A stretch of DNA of 64,000 nucleotides from Polynucleobacter necessarius. Its GTDB lineage: Bacteria > Pseudomonadota > Gammaproteobacteria > Burkholderiales > Burkholderiaceae. Location: assembly GCF_900096755.1 (NCBI RefSeq), contig NZ_LT615227.1, positions 899,515-963,514 on the forward strand. The letters run 5' to 3'. Every line of letters starts with the position of its first letter. Position 1 is the stretch's first letter. Position numbers and translations under genes: made by a program. A model generated the notes under the pieces. It saw nothing but the letters and a program-made list of their open reading frames with translations, was not told where the DNA came from and ran no database searches. This document shows positions 36,245-45,427 of the stretch, one piece after another.

Positions 36245-37585
36245 ATGACCGCCAATAATCAAGATCCACTCTGGATAAGATTTCTTCCAAAGATTCTGCG
36301 AAATTTGCTAGAGGGTAGAACCAGCTTATTAGCAGCAATTCATAACAGCGGTTGGATATTTTTTGACAAAATCTTGCGCGCTCTTCTGGGTCTCTTGGTT
36401 GGCGCATGGGTTGCTCGCTATCTTGGCCCAACCCAATTTGGCGAGCTTGCATATTGCATTGCCTTTATAGCAATTTTTCAATCCATGACTAATCTGGGGT
36501 TGGACGGAATTGTTGTTCGTGAGGTCGCCAATCATCCCAATCGAGCTAATGTTGTGTTGGGGACTACGTTTCAACTGCGCCTATTGATGGGTATTTTTTC
36601 TTGGATTCTTGCCCTGGTAATTTATGGAGTAACCAACAGCTTTTATGGTGAAGGAATCTGGATTATTGGCTTAGTGGGCGCCGGAATGATCTTTCAGGTG
36701 GCCGATACTGTAGACCTCTGGTTCCAGGGCAATAGCCAAAGCAAGAGAACGGTCTTTGCTAAGGCTTCGGCATATCTTTTATCTAATGCAATAAGGGTGT
36801 GCTTAGTTCTTATCGAGGCTCCGTTAATTGCTTTTGCAGGGGTGATTGCAGTCGAGGGCGCTTTAACTGCATCAGCTTTATATATTTCTTATAGGCAATT
36901 CCCAACTCCTCATCTTTGGAAAAAAAATCATCCTGAAGCAAGAAATCTATTGAAGGAATCCTGGCCCTATCTAATTTCGGGTTTATCAATCATGTTATAT
37001 ATGCGCATTGATCAGGTCATGATCAAGAGCATGCTGGGAGACTTTGAGCTAGGTATTTTTTCAGCTGCCATTCCAATATCTAATCTATGGAATATGATTC
37101 CAATGGCGATTTGCGCAAGTATTGCGCCATTCATTGCACGCAAAAAATTGCAAGGCAATGAGGCTTATGAGAGGGCTCTAGTAAAAATGTTTAGAATTTT
37201 TTGGGCAATCTGCATCATGATTATTGTTGTGATATGGTTGCTATCATCCTCTCTAGTGCACTTAATGTATGGACATGCATTTAATAAAACTGCTGACGTA
37301 TTAAATATTTATGTATTAAGTTGTATTCCCGTGTTTATGGGGGTTGGGCAGAATTTGTGGTTGCTAAATGAGAAGAAGTCCAATATTTTTCTTTTGCAAA
37401 CGATTACCGGAGCACTTGTGTGTGTAGTAACTAATTTTATATTTCTGCCGTTATGGGGTGTGAGTGGGGCAGCGTTTGCTGCAATTCTGTCTCAGGTAAG
37501 CTCCTGCTTTTTAATTAATGGCATATTCGCTAGACCACTATTTATGATGCAATTAGGTTTTTGCAGTCCACAAGTTAAGGGATAA
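36245..37585 (+). CDS. polysaccharide repeat-unit flippase (Wzx/RfbX, MATE-like)
   Basis: A 446-residue membrane protein with about 12 helices of the MVF/Wzx superfamily. It should flip undecaprenyl-diphosphate-linked glycan across the inner membrane. Landmarks are ALLGLLVGAWVARYLGPTQF near residue 45, FQSMTNLGLDGIVVREVANH near 80, and YLISGLSIMLYMRIDQVMIK near 240. It is followed by a glycosyltransferase after 2 bases. A second flippase at 57.4 kb suggests two export modules. Confidence 0.85.
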   Translation: MTANNQDPLWIRFLPKILRNLLEGRTSLLAAIHNSGWIFFDKILRALLGLLVGAWVARYLGPTQFGELAYCIAFIAIFQSMTNLGLDGIVVREVANHPNRANVVLGTTFQLRLLMGIFSWILALVIYGVTNSFYGEGIWIIGLVGAGMIFQVADTVDLWFQGNSQSKRTVFAKASAYLLSNAIRVCLVLIEAPLIAFAGVIAVEGALTASALYISYRQFPTPHLWKKNHPEARNLLKESWPYLISGLSIMLYMRIDQVMIKSMLGDFELGIFSAAIPISNLWNMIPMAICASIAPFIARKKLQGNEAYERALVKMFRIFWAICIMIIVVIWLLSSSLVHLMYGHAFNKTADVLNIYVLSCIPVFMGVGQNLWLLNEKKSNIFLLQTITGALVCVVTNFIFLPLWGVSGAAFAAILSQVSSCFLINGIFARPLFMMQLGFCSPQVKG

Positions 37586-37587
37586 AT

Positions 37588-38496
37588 ATGCGTAGCCCGG
37601 TCTTACTCTTGGTTTTTAACCGACCCGATGTAACAAAGAGGGTATTTGATGTTATTCGTCAGACTCAGCCGTCAAGGCTTTATCTTGCTGCCGATGCTCC
37701 GCGAAAAAATAGGGCTGGTGAGGCGGAGCTCTGCAAGGCTGTTCAAGAAATCATTTCGCAGGTGGATTGGCCATGTGAGGTAAGTAAGCTTATTCGACAA
37801 GAAAATTTGGGTTGCAAAGAGGCGGTTACTGGTGCAATTGATTGGTTTTTTTCTCATGAATCAGAGGGAATTATTCTTGAGGATGACTGTTTGCCAAACC
37901 CTGATTTTTTCGTCTATTGCGATGAATTGCTTGAAAAGTATCGTGACGATGAGCGGGTGGGAATGATTTCTGGTGACAACTTCCAGGGCGGTGTTTGGCG
38001 TGGAGATGGGGATTATTATTTCAGCCGCTTTTGTCATATTTGGGGGTGGGCCACTTGGGCGAGAGCATGGAAAAAATATGATTCAAAGATTATTCAGTGG
38101 CCGCAGTTGAGGGCTAATGACTGGTTGGGCTCGCTTGGATTTCAGGGTGCAGAAAAAGCCCATTGGATAAAGGCTTTTGATAGGGTTCACGGAAATCAGC
38201 GAAACACTTGGGATTATCAATGGGTTATGACTTGCTGGTTAGAAAACATGTTGTCAATTGCGCCCAATGTGAATCTCATAAGCAATATAGGATTCGGGGA
38301 TCATGCTACCCATACAGTTGGGAAGAGCATTTATTCAAATATGAGGACCGGAAAACTAGAGTTTCCCTTAACTCACCCATCTTTATTGGAGGCCAATAAA
38401 GAGGCTGATTTATATTCGTCAAAAAATCTATTTACCAATTCAATTGTTCGACGTGTAATTCGCAAGCTTCGGGGGATTCTGGGTTTTAAAGCTTAG
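37588..38496 (+). CDS. GT-A-type glycosyltransferase (HlpA-like family)
   Basis: A 302-residue nucleotide-diphospho-sugar transferase. It begins PVLLLVFNRPDVTKRVFDVI, has GIILEDDCLPNPDFFVYCDE as the DxD-like metal motif (about 92-104) and FCHIWGWATWARAWKKYD, the hallmark of a group often annotated as hemolytic protein HlpA-like or sugar transferase. Donor and acceptor cannot be told from sequence. It starts 2 bases after the flippase, so they are cotranscribed. Confidence 0.75.
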   Translation: MRSPVLLLVFNRPDVTKRVFDVIRQTQPSRLYLAADAPRKNRAGEAELCKAVQEIISQVDWPCEVSKLIRQENLGCKEAVTGAIDWFFSHESEGIILEDDCLPNPDFFVYCDELLEKYRDDERVGMISGDNFQGGVWRGDGDYYFSRFCHIWGWATWARAWKKYDSKIIQWPQLRANDWLGSLGFQGAEKAHWIKAFDRVHGNQRNTWDYQWVMTCWLENMLSIAPNVNLISNIGFGDHATHTVGKSIYSNMRTGKLEFPLTHPSLLEANKEADLYSSKNLFTNSIVRRVIRKLRGILGFKA

Positions 38497-38583
38497 GTAT
38501 GTTAGTCCTCTAGGGCAAAGCACTGCAAGGATTCTTAATACACAATTTCTATTAAAAGAAAATGCTTAGGCAGGGTCTAGCAC

Positions 38584-39360
38584 TCAATTTTTATGTTTTA
38601 TAAAATCTAGAAGTGAGTAGTAGATAAAGGCTGTATTGGTAGTGAGATAGCGCTTCCAGAGTCTTCTAGGCTCAGATATTAGGCGGTATAACCACTCGAG
38701 CCCTAAGCCTTGAATGAAAGCAGGGGGACGTTTTTTTGTGCCCGTATGAAAATCAAATGCTGCACCAACACCAATTGCAATCGGTCGAAGATATGGGGCG
38801 TGCGTAGCACACCAATATTCTTGCTTTGGGCAGCCTAGACCAACAAATAAAATGTTTGCGCCAGAATGATTAATCTGCTTTGTTAATTCTTCATCAACGG
38901 TTGGCTTTTCGGGTAACGCTGTTGGGGCATGCATGCCGGCAATTTGTAAGCCAGGAAATAAGTTCACAAGTTTCTCGGAAAGCAGGCTTAACGTACGAGA
39001 GTTGCCCCCTAGTAAATATATTGATCCACCATGCAATGAAACTTGCTTGCATAACTCCAGCATTAGATCTGGGCCGCAAACGCGTTCAGCATTTTTGTAC
39101 CCTTTTAACTTCTGAGACCAAACTAAGGGCATTCCATCTGGAACAACTAGAGACGCATTGTTAAGTACTTTTTTAAAATCGCTCGTTTGTCTTGCTAAGG
39201 TCAGCATATGCGCATTAGCGACACATACATAAGAATGGGACATGGGTCTTTTGCTGATGTTAAGGATGACGCGACTTAAATTGCTCATATTGCCAATATC
39301 AACATTTAGGCCTATTACCGGGATAGTTTGACGGTTTGTGGTGTGGAAGTTGGGCATCAT
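38584..39360 (-). CDS. WecG/TagA/CpsF family glycosyltransferase (GT26)
   Basis: A 258-residue GT26 enzyme that adds the second sugar (ManNAc, ManNAcA or similar) to undecaprenyl-linked intermediates. Signatures are VCVANAHMLTLARQTSDFKK near 45, LVVPDGMPLVWSQKLKG near 75, ERVCGPDLMLELC, ILFVGLGCPKQEYWCATHA near 168 and IGVGAAFDFHTGTKKRPP near 195. It is on the minus strand, followed in that direction by nothing else in the cluster. Its likely partner is the phosphoglycosyltransferase at 40.4-41.8 kb. Confidence 0.88.
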   Translation of the reverse strand: MMPNFHTTNRQTIPVIGLNVDIGNMSNLSRVILNISKRPMSHSYVCVANAHMLTLARQTSDFKKVLNNASLVVPDGMPLVWSQKLKGYKNAERVCGPDLMLELCKQVSLHGGSIYLLGGNSRTLSLLSEKLVNLFPGLQIAGMHAPTALPEKPTVDEELTKQINHSGANILFVGLGCPKQEYWCATHAPYLRPIAIGVGAAFDFHTGTKKRPPAFIQGLGLEWLYRLISEPRRLWKRYLTTNTAFIYYSLLDFIKHKN

Positions 39361-39553
39361 ATGGTTGATTACGCTAGGTTAATAAGTGTACACGGCGCCA
39401 TTTGGATTACCAAATGCCTTTAAATTCGGTTCAAAAATGCAGATATTATTTGAATTAGCCCCTTTGTCAGAGCTTTTATGGAGAGTTCTTGTTAGAAAGT
39501 AAAATATTCAAAAGTGCGGCGCTATATTTACGGCGCAAATCTCGGCGAACAAG

Positions 39554-40435
39554 GTGAATCTATTGGCCCATAAGCAAAAATCAGATAGCAATTTTTTGGT
39601 GGCTGGCGTAGTTAGAAATTGTGCAAATCACGTCAAAAGTGACGTAAAAAAAATTCAAGATGCGTTGGTAGGTGTTCGCAATGTGAGTTGGCTATTGATT
39701 GAGTCTGATAGTGATGATCAGACCGTAGGGGTATTAAAAGACCTAAAAAATGAAATTGCCAATTTCGACTTTATGACCGTAGGTACTTTGCGCGATCAGA
39801 TGCCAATAAGGACCGATCGGCTTGCATATTGTCGCAATACTTTTTTAGAGGCGATTCGCTCGCAAGAAAAGTATCGCAATATTGACTATGTCTTGGTCTC
39901 GGATTTTGATGGAATGAACACGCACCTTACCCCTGCTTCAATTGATAGCTGTTGGGAACGTGATGATTGGGATGTTTGTACCGCCAATCAAGATGGGCCT
40001 TATTACGATGTGTGGACTATACGACACCCATTTTGGTCACCCAATGATTGTTACGAACAATATCGCTATATGTTGAGCCTTAAGGTAAGGGCTTTTGTAG
40101 CTTACTATGACGCGGTTTACTCTCGAATGGTAATCATCCCTAAGAATGCGGAGTGGATTGAGGTGGATGCAGCCTTTGGCGGCCTTGCAATCTACAAAAG
40201 AGAGGCGATTATTGCTTCGAGATACGCAGGTATAACAGAGGCTGGCGTAGAAATTTGTGAGCATGTTGTATTGAGCGAGGGTATTAAAAAAGCAGGCTTT
40301 AGTATTTTTCTTAATCCGCGCCTTATTAATACACGTCGTTCAGAGCACATTAATAAGGCATTGAAAAATATTGCAGCGCTTTTTTTATTTGGCAAAAATG
40401 GACCAGACCGTTTAAAAAAATTAATGCGACGCTAA
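39554..40435 (+). CDS. putative glycosyltransferase resembling fungal CAP59/CMT1-type (GT69) enzymes
   Basis: A 293-residue protein starting at GTG 39554. Features are VRNCANHVKSDVKKIQDAL, a nucleotide-sugar-like ESDSDDQTVGVL, DRLAYCRNTFLEAI, DYVLVSDFDGMN with a DxD-type motif, and WDVCTANQDGPYYDVWTIRH. This pattern resembles the capsule mannosyltransferase family first described in Cryptococcus (PF11735), though at low similarity. The role is inferred from the glycan context. It sits in a 390-base opening between two minus-strand genes and looks more AT-rich than its neighbours. Confidence in glycosyltransferase is moderate, in the subfamily low. Confidence 0.55.
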   Translation: MNLLAHKQKSDSNFLVAGVVRNCANHVKSDVKKIQDALVGVRNVSWLLIESDSDDQTVGVLKDLKNEIANFDFMTVGTLRDQMPIRTDRLAYCRNTFLEAIRSQEKYRNIDYVLVSDFDGMNTHLTPASIDSCWERDDWDVCTANQDGPYYDVWTIRHPFWSPNDCYEQYRYMLSLKVRAFVAYYDAVYSRMVIIPKNAEWIEVDAAFGGLAIYKREAIIASRYAGITEAGVEICEHVVLSEGIKKAGFSIFLNPRLINTRRSEHINKALKNIAALFLFGKNGPDRLKKLMRR

Positions 40436-40450
40436 GGTAGTTTGCGTAAT

Positions 40451-41827
40451 TTAGTACGCGGTCTTAGCGGTAAAGCCGTTAAAGACCGTCATAAAAATGA
40501 TCTTAAGATCAAGCCAGATGGACCAATGATTAATGTAGTAAAGATCGTAATCAATCCTAGATTTCATTTTATCTAGGGTTTCTGTTTCGCCGCGTAAGCC
40601 ATTGACCTGTGCCCAACCTGTGATCCCGGGTTTGACTTTGTGTCTAAGCATGTAACCTTCAATTAACTGTCGATACTCTTCATTGTGAGCAATCGCATGA
40701 GGTCTGGGTCCAACTATTGACATCGTTCCCTGGAGCACGTTCCAAAATTGAGGCAATTCGTCTAATGAGGTTTTTCTTAAAATGCGACCCAATGGGGTGA
40801 TGCGCGGATCATCTTTAGATGCTTGAATTACTACTGCGCCATCATCCATGCTTTTCATTGTTCTAAATTTGAGCACCTGTATGACTTCGCCATTTAGACC
40901 ATACCTACGTTGCCTAAACAATACAGGCCCCTTGGAGCTTAGCTTAACCGCGATTGCAATCAGTAGCATTAGCGGCAAAGCCATCAAAAAAATAATACTA
41001 CCGAGAATAATATCCTCTAGTTTTTTTAAGAGCCAGTAGCTCCCATAGAACGGATGATCATTGACTGTGATCATGGGGGTATTACCCAGTGTTACCCAGC
41101 CAGCATCAAAGGCGTTATATAAAAATAGTTGGGGAACGATATAGGCAGATGCGGTGGAGTCTGACAAGCCACTAATCACTTTGCGGGTGGCCCCTGGATT
41201 TTTTTCTGCGTTTGTAATGAATACATAATCAATGTGTTTTTGATTGATGCGTTCTAGTAGTTCTTCATAGCTTTCAGTAGTTCCAGTGTGTGCTAGCCCA
41301 GTCCAGGGTGTTTGGTTGATTTTTTGCTGAAGCAAACGACCATTTTCAGAATTGCCGTAAATAATGTACGTTCTGGCGTTGGCTCCCTGGGCGCGCATTA
41401 CGCGTAAGCCTAAATAAATTACAAGACGTTCTGTGATTAATAGAATGGGCGCCATTATTAGCCAGCTAGCAATAATGACTCGAGAAAAAACGCTTGATGA
41501 CTTTGTTAGGAATGCCAGAGCAATCAGTAGGAATGCAACAATAAGCCATGCCCCAATAATTTTTCCTGCTATCTGAAAATAACTCTCCAAACGTGCCGAG
41601 CGATATACGGATCGAAATTCAGCGACCAGTAAAAATAAGGCGGCACTAATTGCAGAAAGGTATTGATATAAATCTTCTTGCGAAGAATCAATAGGGTAGA
41701 TGTGGCATAAAACTTTAAGACTAAGCCAGATAAGCGCGGCATCCAGGATGCGATTAAGCGAGGAGAGCTCGCTGCTAAATTGACGAATATGCCCTGGCTG
41801 ACCGGATGATGTGCTCATAGTAACCAA
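40451..41827 (-). CDS. undecaprenyl-phosphate glucose phosphotransferase (WcaJ-type)
   Basis: Initiates glycan assembly by transferring a hexose 1-phosphate to undecaprenyl phosphate. The 458-residue protein has four N-terminal helices (to about residue 140), a CoA-binding-like region (TYIIYGNSENGRLLQQKI), a fifth helix (about 280-300), and the catalytic bacterial sugar transferase domain: VLFRQRRYGLNGEVIQVLKF, TSLDELPQFWNVLQGTMSIV, VGPRPHAIAHNEEYRQLIEG and PGITGWAQVNGLRGETET. This is the polyisoprenylphosphate hexose-1-phosphate transferase (PNPT-unrelated) family. The first sugar is probably glucose. Confidence 0.9.
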   Translation of the reverse strand: MVTMSTSSGQPGHIRQFSSELSSLNRILDAALIWLSLKVLCHIYPIDSSQEDLYQYLSAISAALFLLVAEFRSVYRSARLESYFQIAGKIIGAWLIVAFLLIALAFLTKSSSVFSRVIIASWLIMAPILLITERLVIYLGLRVMRAQGANARTYIIYGNSENGRLLQQKINQTPWTGLAHTGTTESYEELLERINQKHIDYVFITNAEKNPGATRKVISGLSDSTASAYIVPQLFLYNAFDAGWVTLGNTPMITVNDHPFYGSYWLLKKLEDIILGSIIFLMALPLMLLIAIAVKLSSKGPVLFRQRRYGLNGEVIQVLKFRTMKSMDDGAVVIQASKDDPRITPLGRILRKTSLDELPQFWNVLQGTMSIVGPRPHAIAHNEEYRQLIEGYMLRHKVKPGITGWAQVNGLRGETETLDKMKSRIDYDLYYINHWSIWLDLKIIFMTVFNGFTAKTAY

Positions 41828-41881
41828 TTATCACAAATATCTTATGGCTACACCACATATATGACAGCCTAAGTGAAGGGC

Positions 41882-43156
41882 CTAGCTTATCTTTGGGCTG
41901 GAGCTTGGGCGTTCATGATGGGGTTCAGAGCTTGAAGCAAGCTTTATGTTGGCAAGTATGACCTCAGAAATTGCACCGATTGCCAGTAATAACAAAAATG
42001 GCTGTCTTTCCCCCTCGGGAACGACAGAGGTATTCATGATTAAAAAGTTTGGGATAGCAACAGCCATTAGAAAGAGTCCAATCCTTCGCTCCTTTGAGAT
42101 TACGCACAGCACTCTATAGAATATGTAGGCAACTAAAATTACAGCAGTTAGAAGCGCCCAAAATCCAGATAGTCTGTGAATATCAGCAAAGAAGTTGTGG
42201 AACCATTGCAGGGAATCCCATGGAGGTGGCCCAACCTCAATCCTTTGAAGCGGATTTGCTATTAAATGATCAGCCCAAAATTGAAACATCTCAAATCGAG
42301 CATCTTTTACTATATTTAAATCGACTGGTCGTCGATTTAAATAGGCTATCCCGAGTAACGCGTCAAGTTTTAATAAGGTGGGATAGGTGACGAGCACAAG
42401 GATTATAGAGAAGCAAGGTCGCCATTGCCTTAGGATTAATAAAAAAAATGCAACACTCAAGGGCGAGATGATTAATGTGATAGCAAAGTAGGAGCGCTGG
42501 CCAATGACTAGGGCGGCAGCTAAAGAGCTTAATGATCCGGCTATTCCAGTTAACCAAAACCCTCGTGGCCTTTGGCTTGGCTTTAGGATGAGTCCAGCAA
42601 GAAATGTCGCGGGAAATAAACACAGCAAGTTTGCAATTCCCGGGGTATTAATACTTTTTTTATTTCCAGTTAAAAGATGCCGAATATCAGTAACATTGCC
42701 ATATAGTTTTAGTCCGCGATTTTCTATAAGTAAAGTTATTCCGACTGTAAGCAAACAAAAAATCAAAGAGCCAATACAAAACAGCCAAATAAAAGTAATG
42801 AGCTCTGAATCTTTAGAGAGGAAGGTAATCGATAAGATTGTTATTGCACAGAGGGTCGTTAGTGCGGGGTAATAAGCCCAAGACATTTTTAATATGTTTG
42901 GGTGATATGGAGTATGCAGACCCCAATAGCAGAGTAAGAACACTCCAGTTAAAGAGAGCAGCATTATAAAACCGCACCCATAAAAGAGGTATTTAAAGTT
43001 CCCGAGTAATGACTTTAATCCTGAAAAATATGAAAAGAGATGTGTTGCAACGAGTATCGCGACAATTAGCGGGGGGACTCCAAATCCGAGGCCAATGGGA
43101 ATTGACCAGAATCCGATCTTGCGGCTCAACTCGCTTTTAATTTTTGAGATCTTCAA
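41882..43156 (-). CDS. O-antigen ligase-like membrane protein
   Basis: A 424-residue protein with about ten helices and the Wzy_C/WaaL-type region. It has AAALVIGQRSYFAITLIIS, a periplasmic segment DARFEMFQFWADHLIANPLQ, and WFHNFFADIHRLSGFWALLT, where the HN-F pattern is shared by ligases. It follows the WcaJ-like gene on the same strand at a 54-base interval and may be the ligase of that unit. Its end is proline/serine-rich (EPHHERPSSSP). Confidence 0.7.
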   Translation of the reverse strand: MKISKIKSELSRKIGFWSIPIGLGFGVPPLIVAILVATHLFSYFSGLKSLLGNFKYLFYGCGFIMLLSLTGVFLLCYWGLHTPYHPNILKMSWAYYPALTTLCAITILSITFLSKDSELITFIWLFCIGSLIFCLLTVGITLLIENRGLKLYGNVTDIRHLLTGNKKSINTPGIANLLCLFPATFLAGLILKPSQRPRGFWLTGIAGSLSSLAAALVIGQRSYFAITLIISPLSVAFFLLILRQWRPCFSIILVLVTYPTLLKLDALLGIAYLNRRPVDLNIVKDARFEMFQFWADHLIANPLQRIEVGPPPWDSLQWFHNFFADIHRLSGFWALLTAVILVAYIFYRVLCVISKERRIGLFLMAVAIPNFLIMNTSVVPEGERQPFLLLLAIGAISEVILANIKLASSSEPHHERPSSSPKIS

Positions 43157-43232
43157 AGGTTGGGTATTGGTATTTGGCTTGTACTGATATGAGAATATAA
43201 ATCGCGCATAAATATCCTCAAAATAACTAACG

Positions 43233-43260
43233 TAGATAACTTTTTATTATAAGTTATCTA
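43233..43260. promoter_or_regulatory. 10-bp inverted repeat in the divergent region before the wzz-like gene
   Basis: TAGATAACTT (43233-43242) and AAGTTATCTA (43251-43260) are perfect reverse complements around an 8-base TTTATTAT spacer. It lies in the AT-rich 189-base gap between the divergent ligase-like and wzz-like genes. It may be an operator controlling the nonulosonate operon. Confidence 0.5.
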
Positions 43261-43326
43261 TATAATTACGGTAAATATTAATTTTGACTACATAAGTTTT
43301 TATGGGTAAAATAATATCGGATTAAT

Positions 43327-43342
43327 AAAAAAAAGGGGGGGG
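43327..43342 (+). repeat. A8-G8 homopolymer pair at the wzz-like start
   Basis: Eight A (43327-43334) followed by eight G (43335-43342) end three bases before the ATG at 43346. The G run overlaps the ribosome-binding site position, so length change would alter spacing of translation signals. A candidate phase-variable tract. Confidence 0.75.
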
Positions 43343-43345
43343 TGA

Positions 43346-44197
43346 ATGGAGGATATTGATGGCCAAAAAGTTTCAAGCGCTAATTCCGAAGTCTCGCTTG
43401 GGGTAATCCTCTTTTTTCTCAGTCGAAGCTACAAAATCATTTTTGCTTCGTGCGCCGTGGGTTTTGCAATCGCGGTAGCCTATTTAATGCTCGCTCCCAA
43501 GCAGTACGAAGCAGTTGCACAAATTGCTATGGCCAAAATTAGCACCCCTAAGGGCGCAAACCCCAATTCCTCCGCCATCAATATTGAGGAGCCCTCAGTT
43601 CTCATCTTTCGCTTATTAAACACGCCAGCTAGCCTTACGCCGCGTGTTTTAAGCTCATGCGGCTTGAATGTTGAGGGAGGTAACTTGGCGAGCGTTGCTA
43701 GATCAATTAAATTGAGTCAGTCTAAATACGCCAGCAATATGGTTGAGCTTAAAGTATTTGCCAGGTCGCCTGATTTGGCTCTTGATTGTGCGACGGCCGT
43801 ATTTGATCTCATTAAATTCACGCAGGCTCAAATTGCAGCCTTATATATAGAAGAGGTCAACGTCGAGTTAGAGGACTATAAGGAGCGCCTAAAAAAGGCG
43901 AAAGCTCTCATTTCTAGGGTGGAAGCATCTCAACCACAAATTGGCGTGACATACCTAGCTACGCGGGATGAGATACAGTTCTTATTGGGTAAGATTGCTG
44001 AATTTGAAATGTTGGCAGCTATTAACAGATCGGGAGAGACTAGCTTAGTTGCCCCTATCTATGCGAGCGATATCCCTGTCGCACCTAAGAAATCCTGGAT
44101 TATGCTGATAGGATTAATAGGAGGGGTATTTTTCGGACTATTGTTGGCAATGTGGCGACAATTTGTGTCCGACCGCGACATAACGAAATTGCAATAG
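43346..44197 (+). CDS. Wzz-family chain-length determinant / polysaccharide co-polymerase
   Basis: A 283-residue inner-membrane protein. Transmembrane helices lie at about 28-50 (IIFASCAVGFAIAVAYLMLA) and 250-270 (SWIMLIGLIGGVFFGLLLAM), with a periplasmic coiled-coil domain between them. LAPKQYEAVAQIAMAK after TM1 and PVAPKKSWIMLIGL before TM2 are typical of Wzz. It probably sets glycan chain length with the polymerase. It has no cytoplasmic kinase domain. It heads the plus-strand run of legionaminic acid genes, 39 bases before legB. Confidence 0.83.
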   Translation: MEDIDGQKVSSANSEVSLGVILFFLSRSYKIIFASCAVGFAIAVAYLMLAPKQYEAVAQIAMAKISTPKGANPNSSAINIEEPSVLIFRLLNTPASLTPRVLSSCGLNVEGGNLASVARSIKLSQSKYASNMVELKVFARSPDLALDCATAVFDLIKFTQAQIAALYIEEVNVELEDYKERLKKAKALISRVEASQPQIGVTYLATRDEIQFLLGKIAEFEMLAAINRSGETSLVAPIYASDIPVAPKKSWIMLIGLIGGVFFGLLLAMWRQFVSDRDITKLQ

Positions 44198-44236
44198 GCT
44201 TGCGATGTCTTATAAATTCTAAAAATTAAAATTTAG

Positions 44237-45427
44237 ATGAAATCAATTTTGCCTCTTATCGGTAGGGAAAAAGAATTATTTATTGACGATGTTGGTAAGT
44301 GTGAGGCCGACCTTCAAAAGATTATTTCAAGTTCAAGCTTTCTCGTGTTGGGTGGTGCTGGAACAATTGGACAGGCCGTGACCAAGGAGATATTTAAAAG
44401 AAATCCATTAAAGTTGCATGTCGTTGATGTTAGCGAGAACAATATGGTTGAGCTGGTAAGGGATCTTAGGAGTTCGCACGGATATATTGACGGTGATTTT
44501 CAAACTTTTGCACTTGACATTGGCTCGGTTGAGTATGATTCCTTTATATCTGCAGATGGCAAATATGAATATGTTCTCAATCTTTCTGCGCTAAAACATG
44601 TCCGTAGCGAGAAGGATCCTTATACACTTATGCGTATGATTTCAGTTAATGTCCTCAATACAGAAAAAACACTTCTACAATCAATTGCTAAAGGGGCAAA
44701 GAAATATTTTTGCGTATCAACCGATAAAGCCACCAATCCAGTAAACATGATGGGCGCCTCAAAGCGCATCATGGAGATGTTTTTAATGCGACGCAGTCTT
44801 GAGATTGATGTATCTACAGCAAGATTTGCCAATGTTGCATTTTCTGATGGTTCATTGCTACATGGGTTTAATCAGCGAATTCAAAAGAATCAGCCTGTTG
44901 TTGCCCCTAAGGATGTCAAAAGATACTTCGTTACGCCTCAAGAGTCTGGCGAGTTATGCTTGATGTCGTGTATCTATGGAGAGAATCGTGATATTTTTTA
45001 CCCCAAATTAAGCGAGGAACTACATCTGATAACCTTTGCTGAAATTGCTGCTAAATATCTTCGACAGATTGGATATGAGCCATACCCGTGTGACTCTGAG
45101 GATCAGGCGCGGGAATTGACTTTATCGCTTCCTAAAATTGGAAAATGGCCATGTCTTTTTTCTGATAGCGATACAACGGGTGAAAAAGATTTTGAGGAAT
45201 TTTTTACTGAAAATGAAATTTTAGGTTTGGATTCTTATGAACATATTGGGGTGATAAAGAATGCGCCAGTTTTCAATCAAAAAATATTAGAACGCTTCCT
45301 TTCAAAAATTAGCGAATTAAAGACTTCTAAAAAATGGGGGAAGGAAGATCTCGTAGCTTTATTTCGTGAATTAATCCCCGAATTTAATCACAAAGAGGTT
45401 GGTAAATATCTTGATGGAAAAATGTAA
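44237..45427 (+). CDS. legB: nucleotide-sugar 4,6-dehydratase, LegB-like
   Basis: LegB converts GDP-GlcNAc (or a UDP-linked equivalent) to the 4-keto-6-deoxy sugar, the first committed step to legionaminic acid. An NAD motif LVLGGAGTIGQAVTKEIFKR is at residues 34-53, preceded by about 30 extra residues. YVLNLSALKHVRSEKDPYTL and CVSTDKATNPVNMMGASKRI (with the catalytic SK) follow. ALKHVR and NMMGASKR distinguish this group from PseB. The 396-residue length fits LegB-type proteins, which are longer than PseB. Its stop overlaps the legC start by 14 bases. Confidence 0.85.
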   Translation: MKSILPLIGREKELFIDDVGKCEADLQKIISSSSFLVLGGAGTIGQAVTKEIFKRNPLKLHVVDVSENNMVELVRDLRSSHGYIDGDFQTFALDIGSVEYDSFISADGKYEYVLNLSALKHVRSEKDPYTLMRMISVNVLNTEKTLLQSIAKGAKKYFCVSTDKATNPVNMMGASKRIMEMFLMRRSLEIDVSTARFANVAFSDGSLLHGFNQRIQKNQPVVAPKDVKRYFVTPQESGELCLMSCIYGENRDIFYPKLSEELHLITFAEIAAKYLRQIGYEPYPCDSEDQARELTLSLPKIGKWPCLFSDSDTTGEKDFEEFFTENEILGLDSYEHIGVIKNAPVFNQKILERFLSKISELKTSKKWGKEDLVALFRELIPEFNHKEVGKYLDGKM

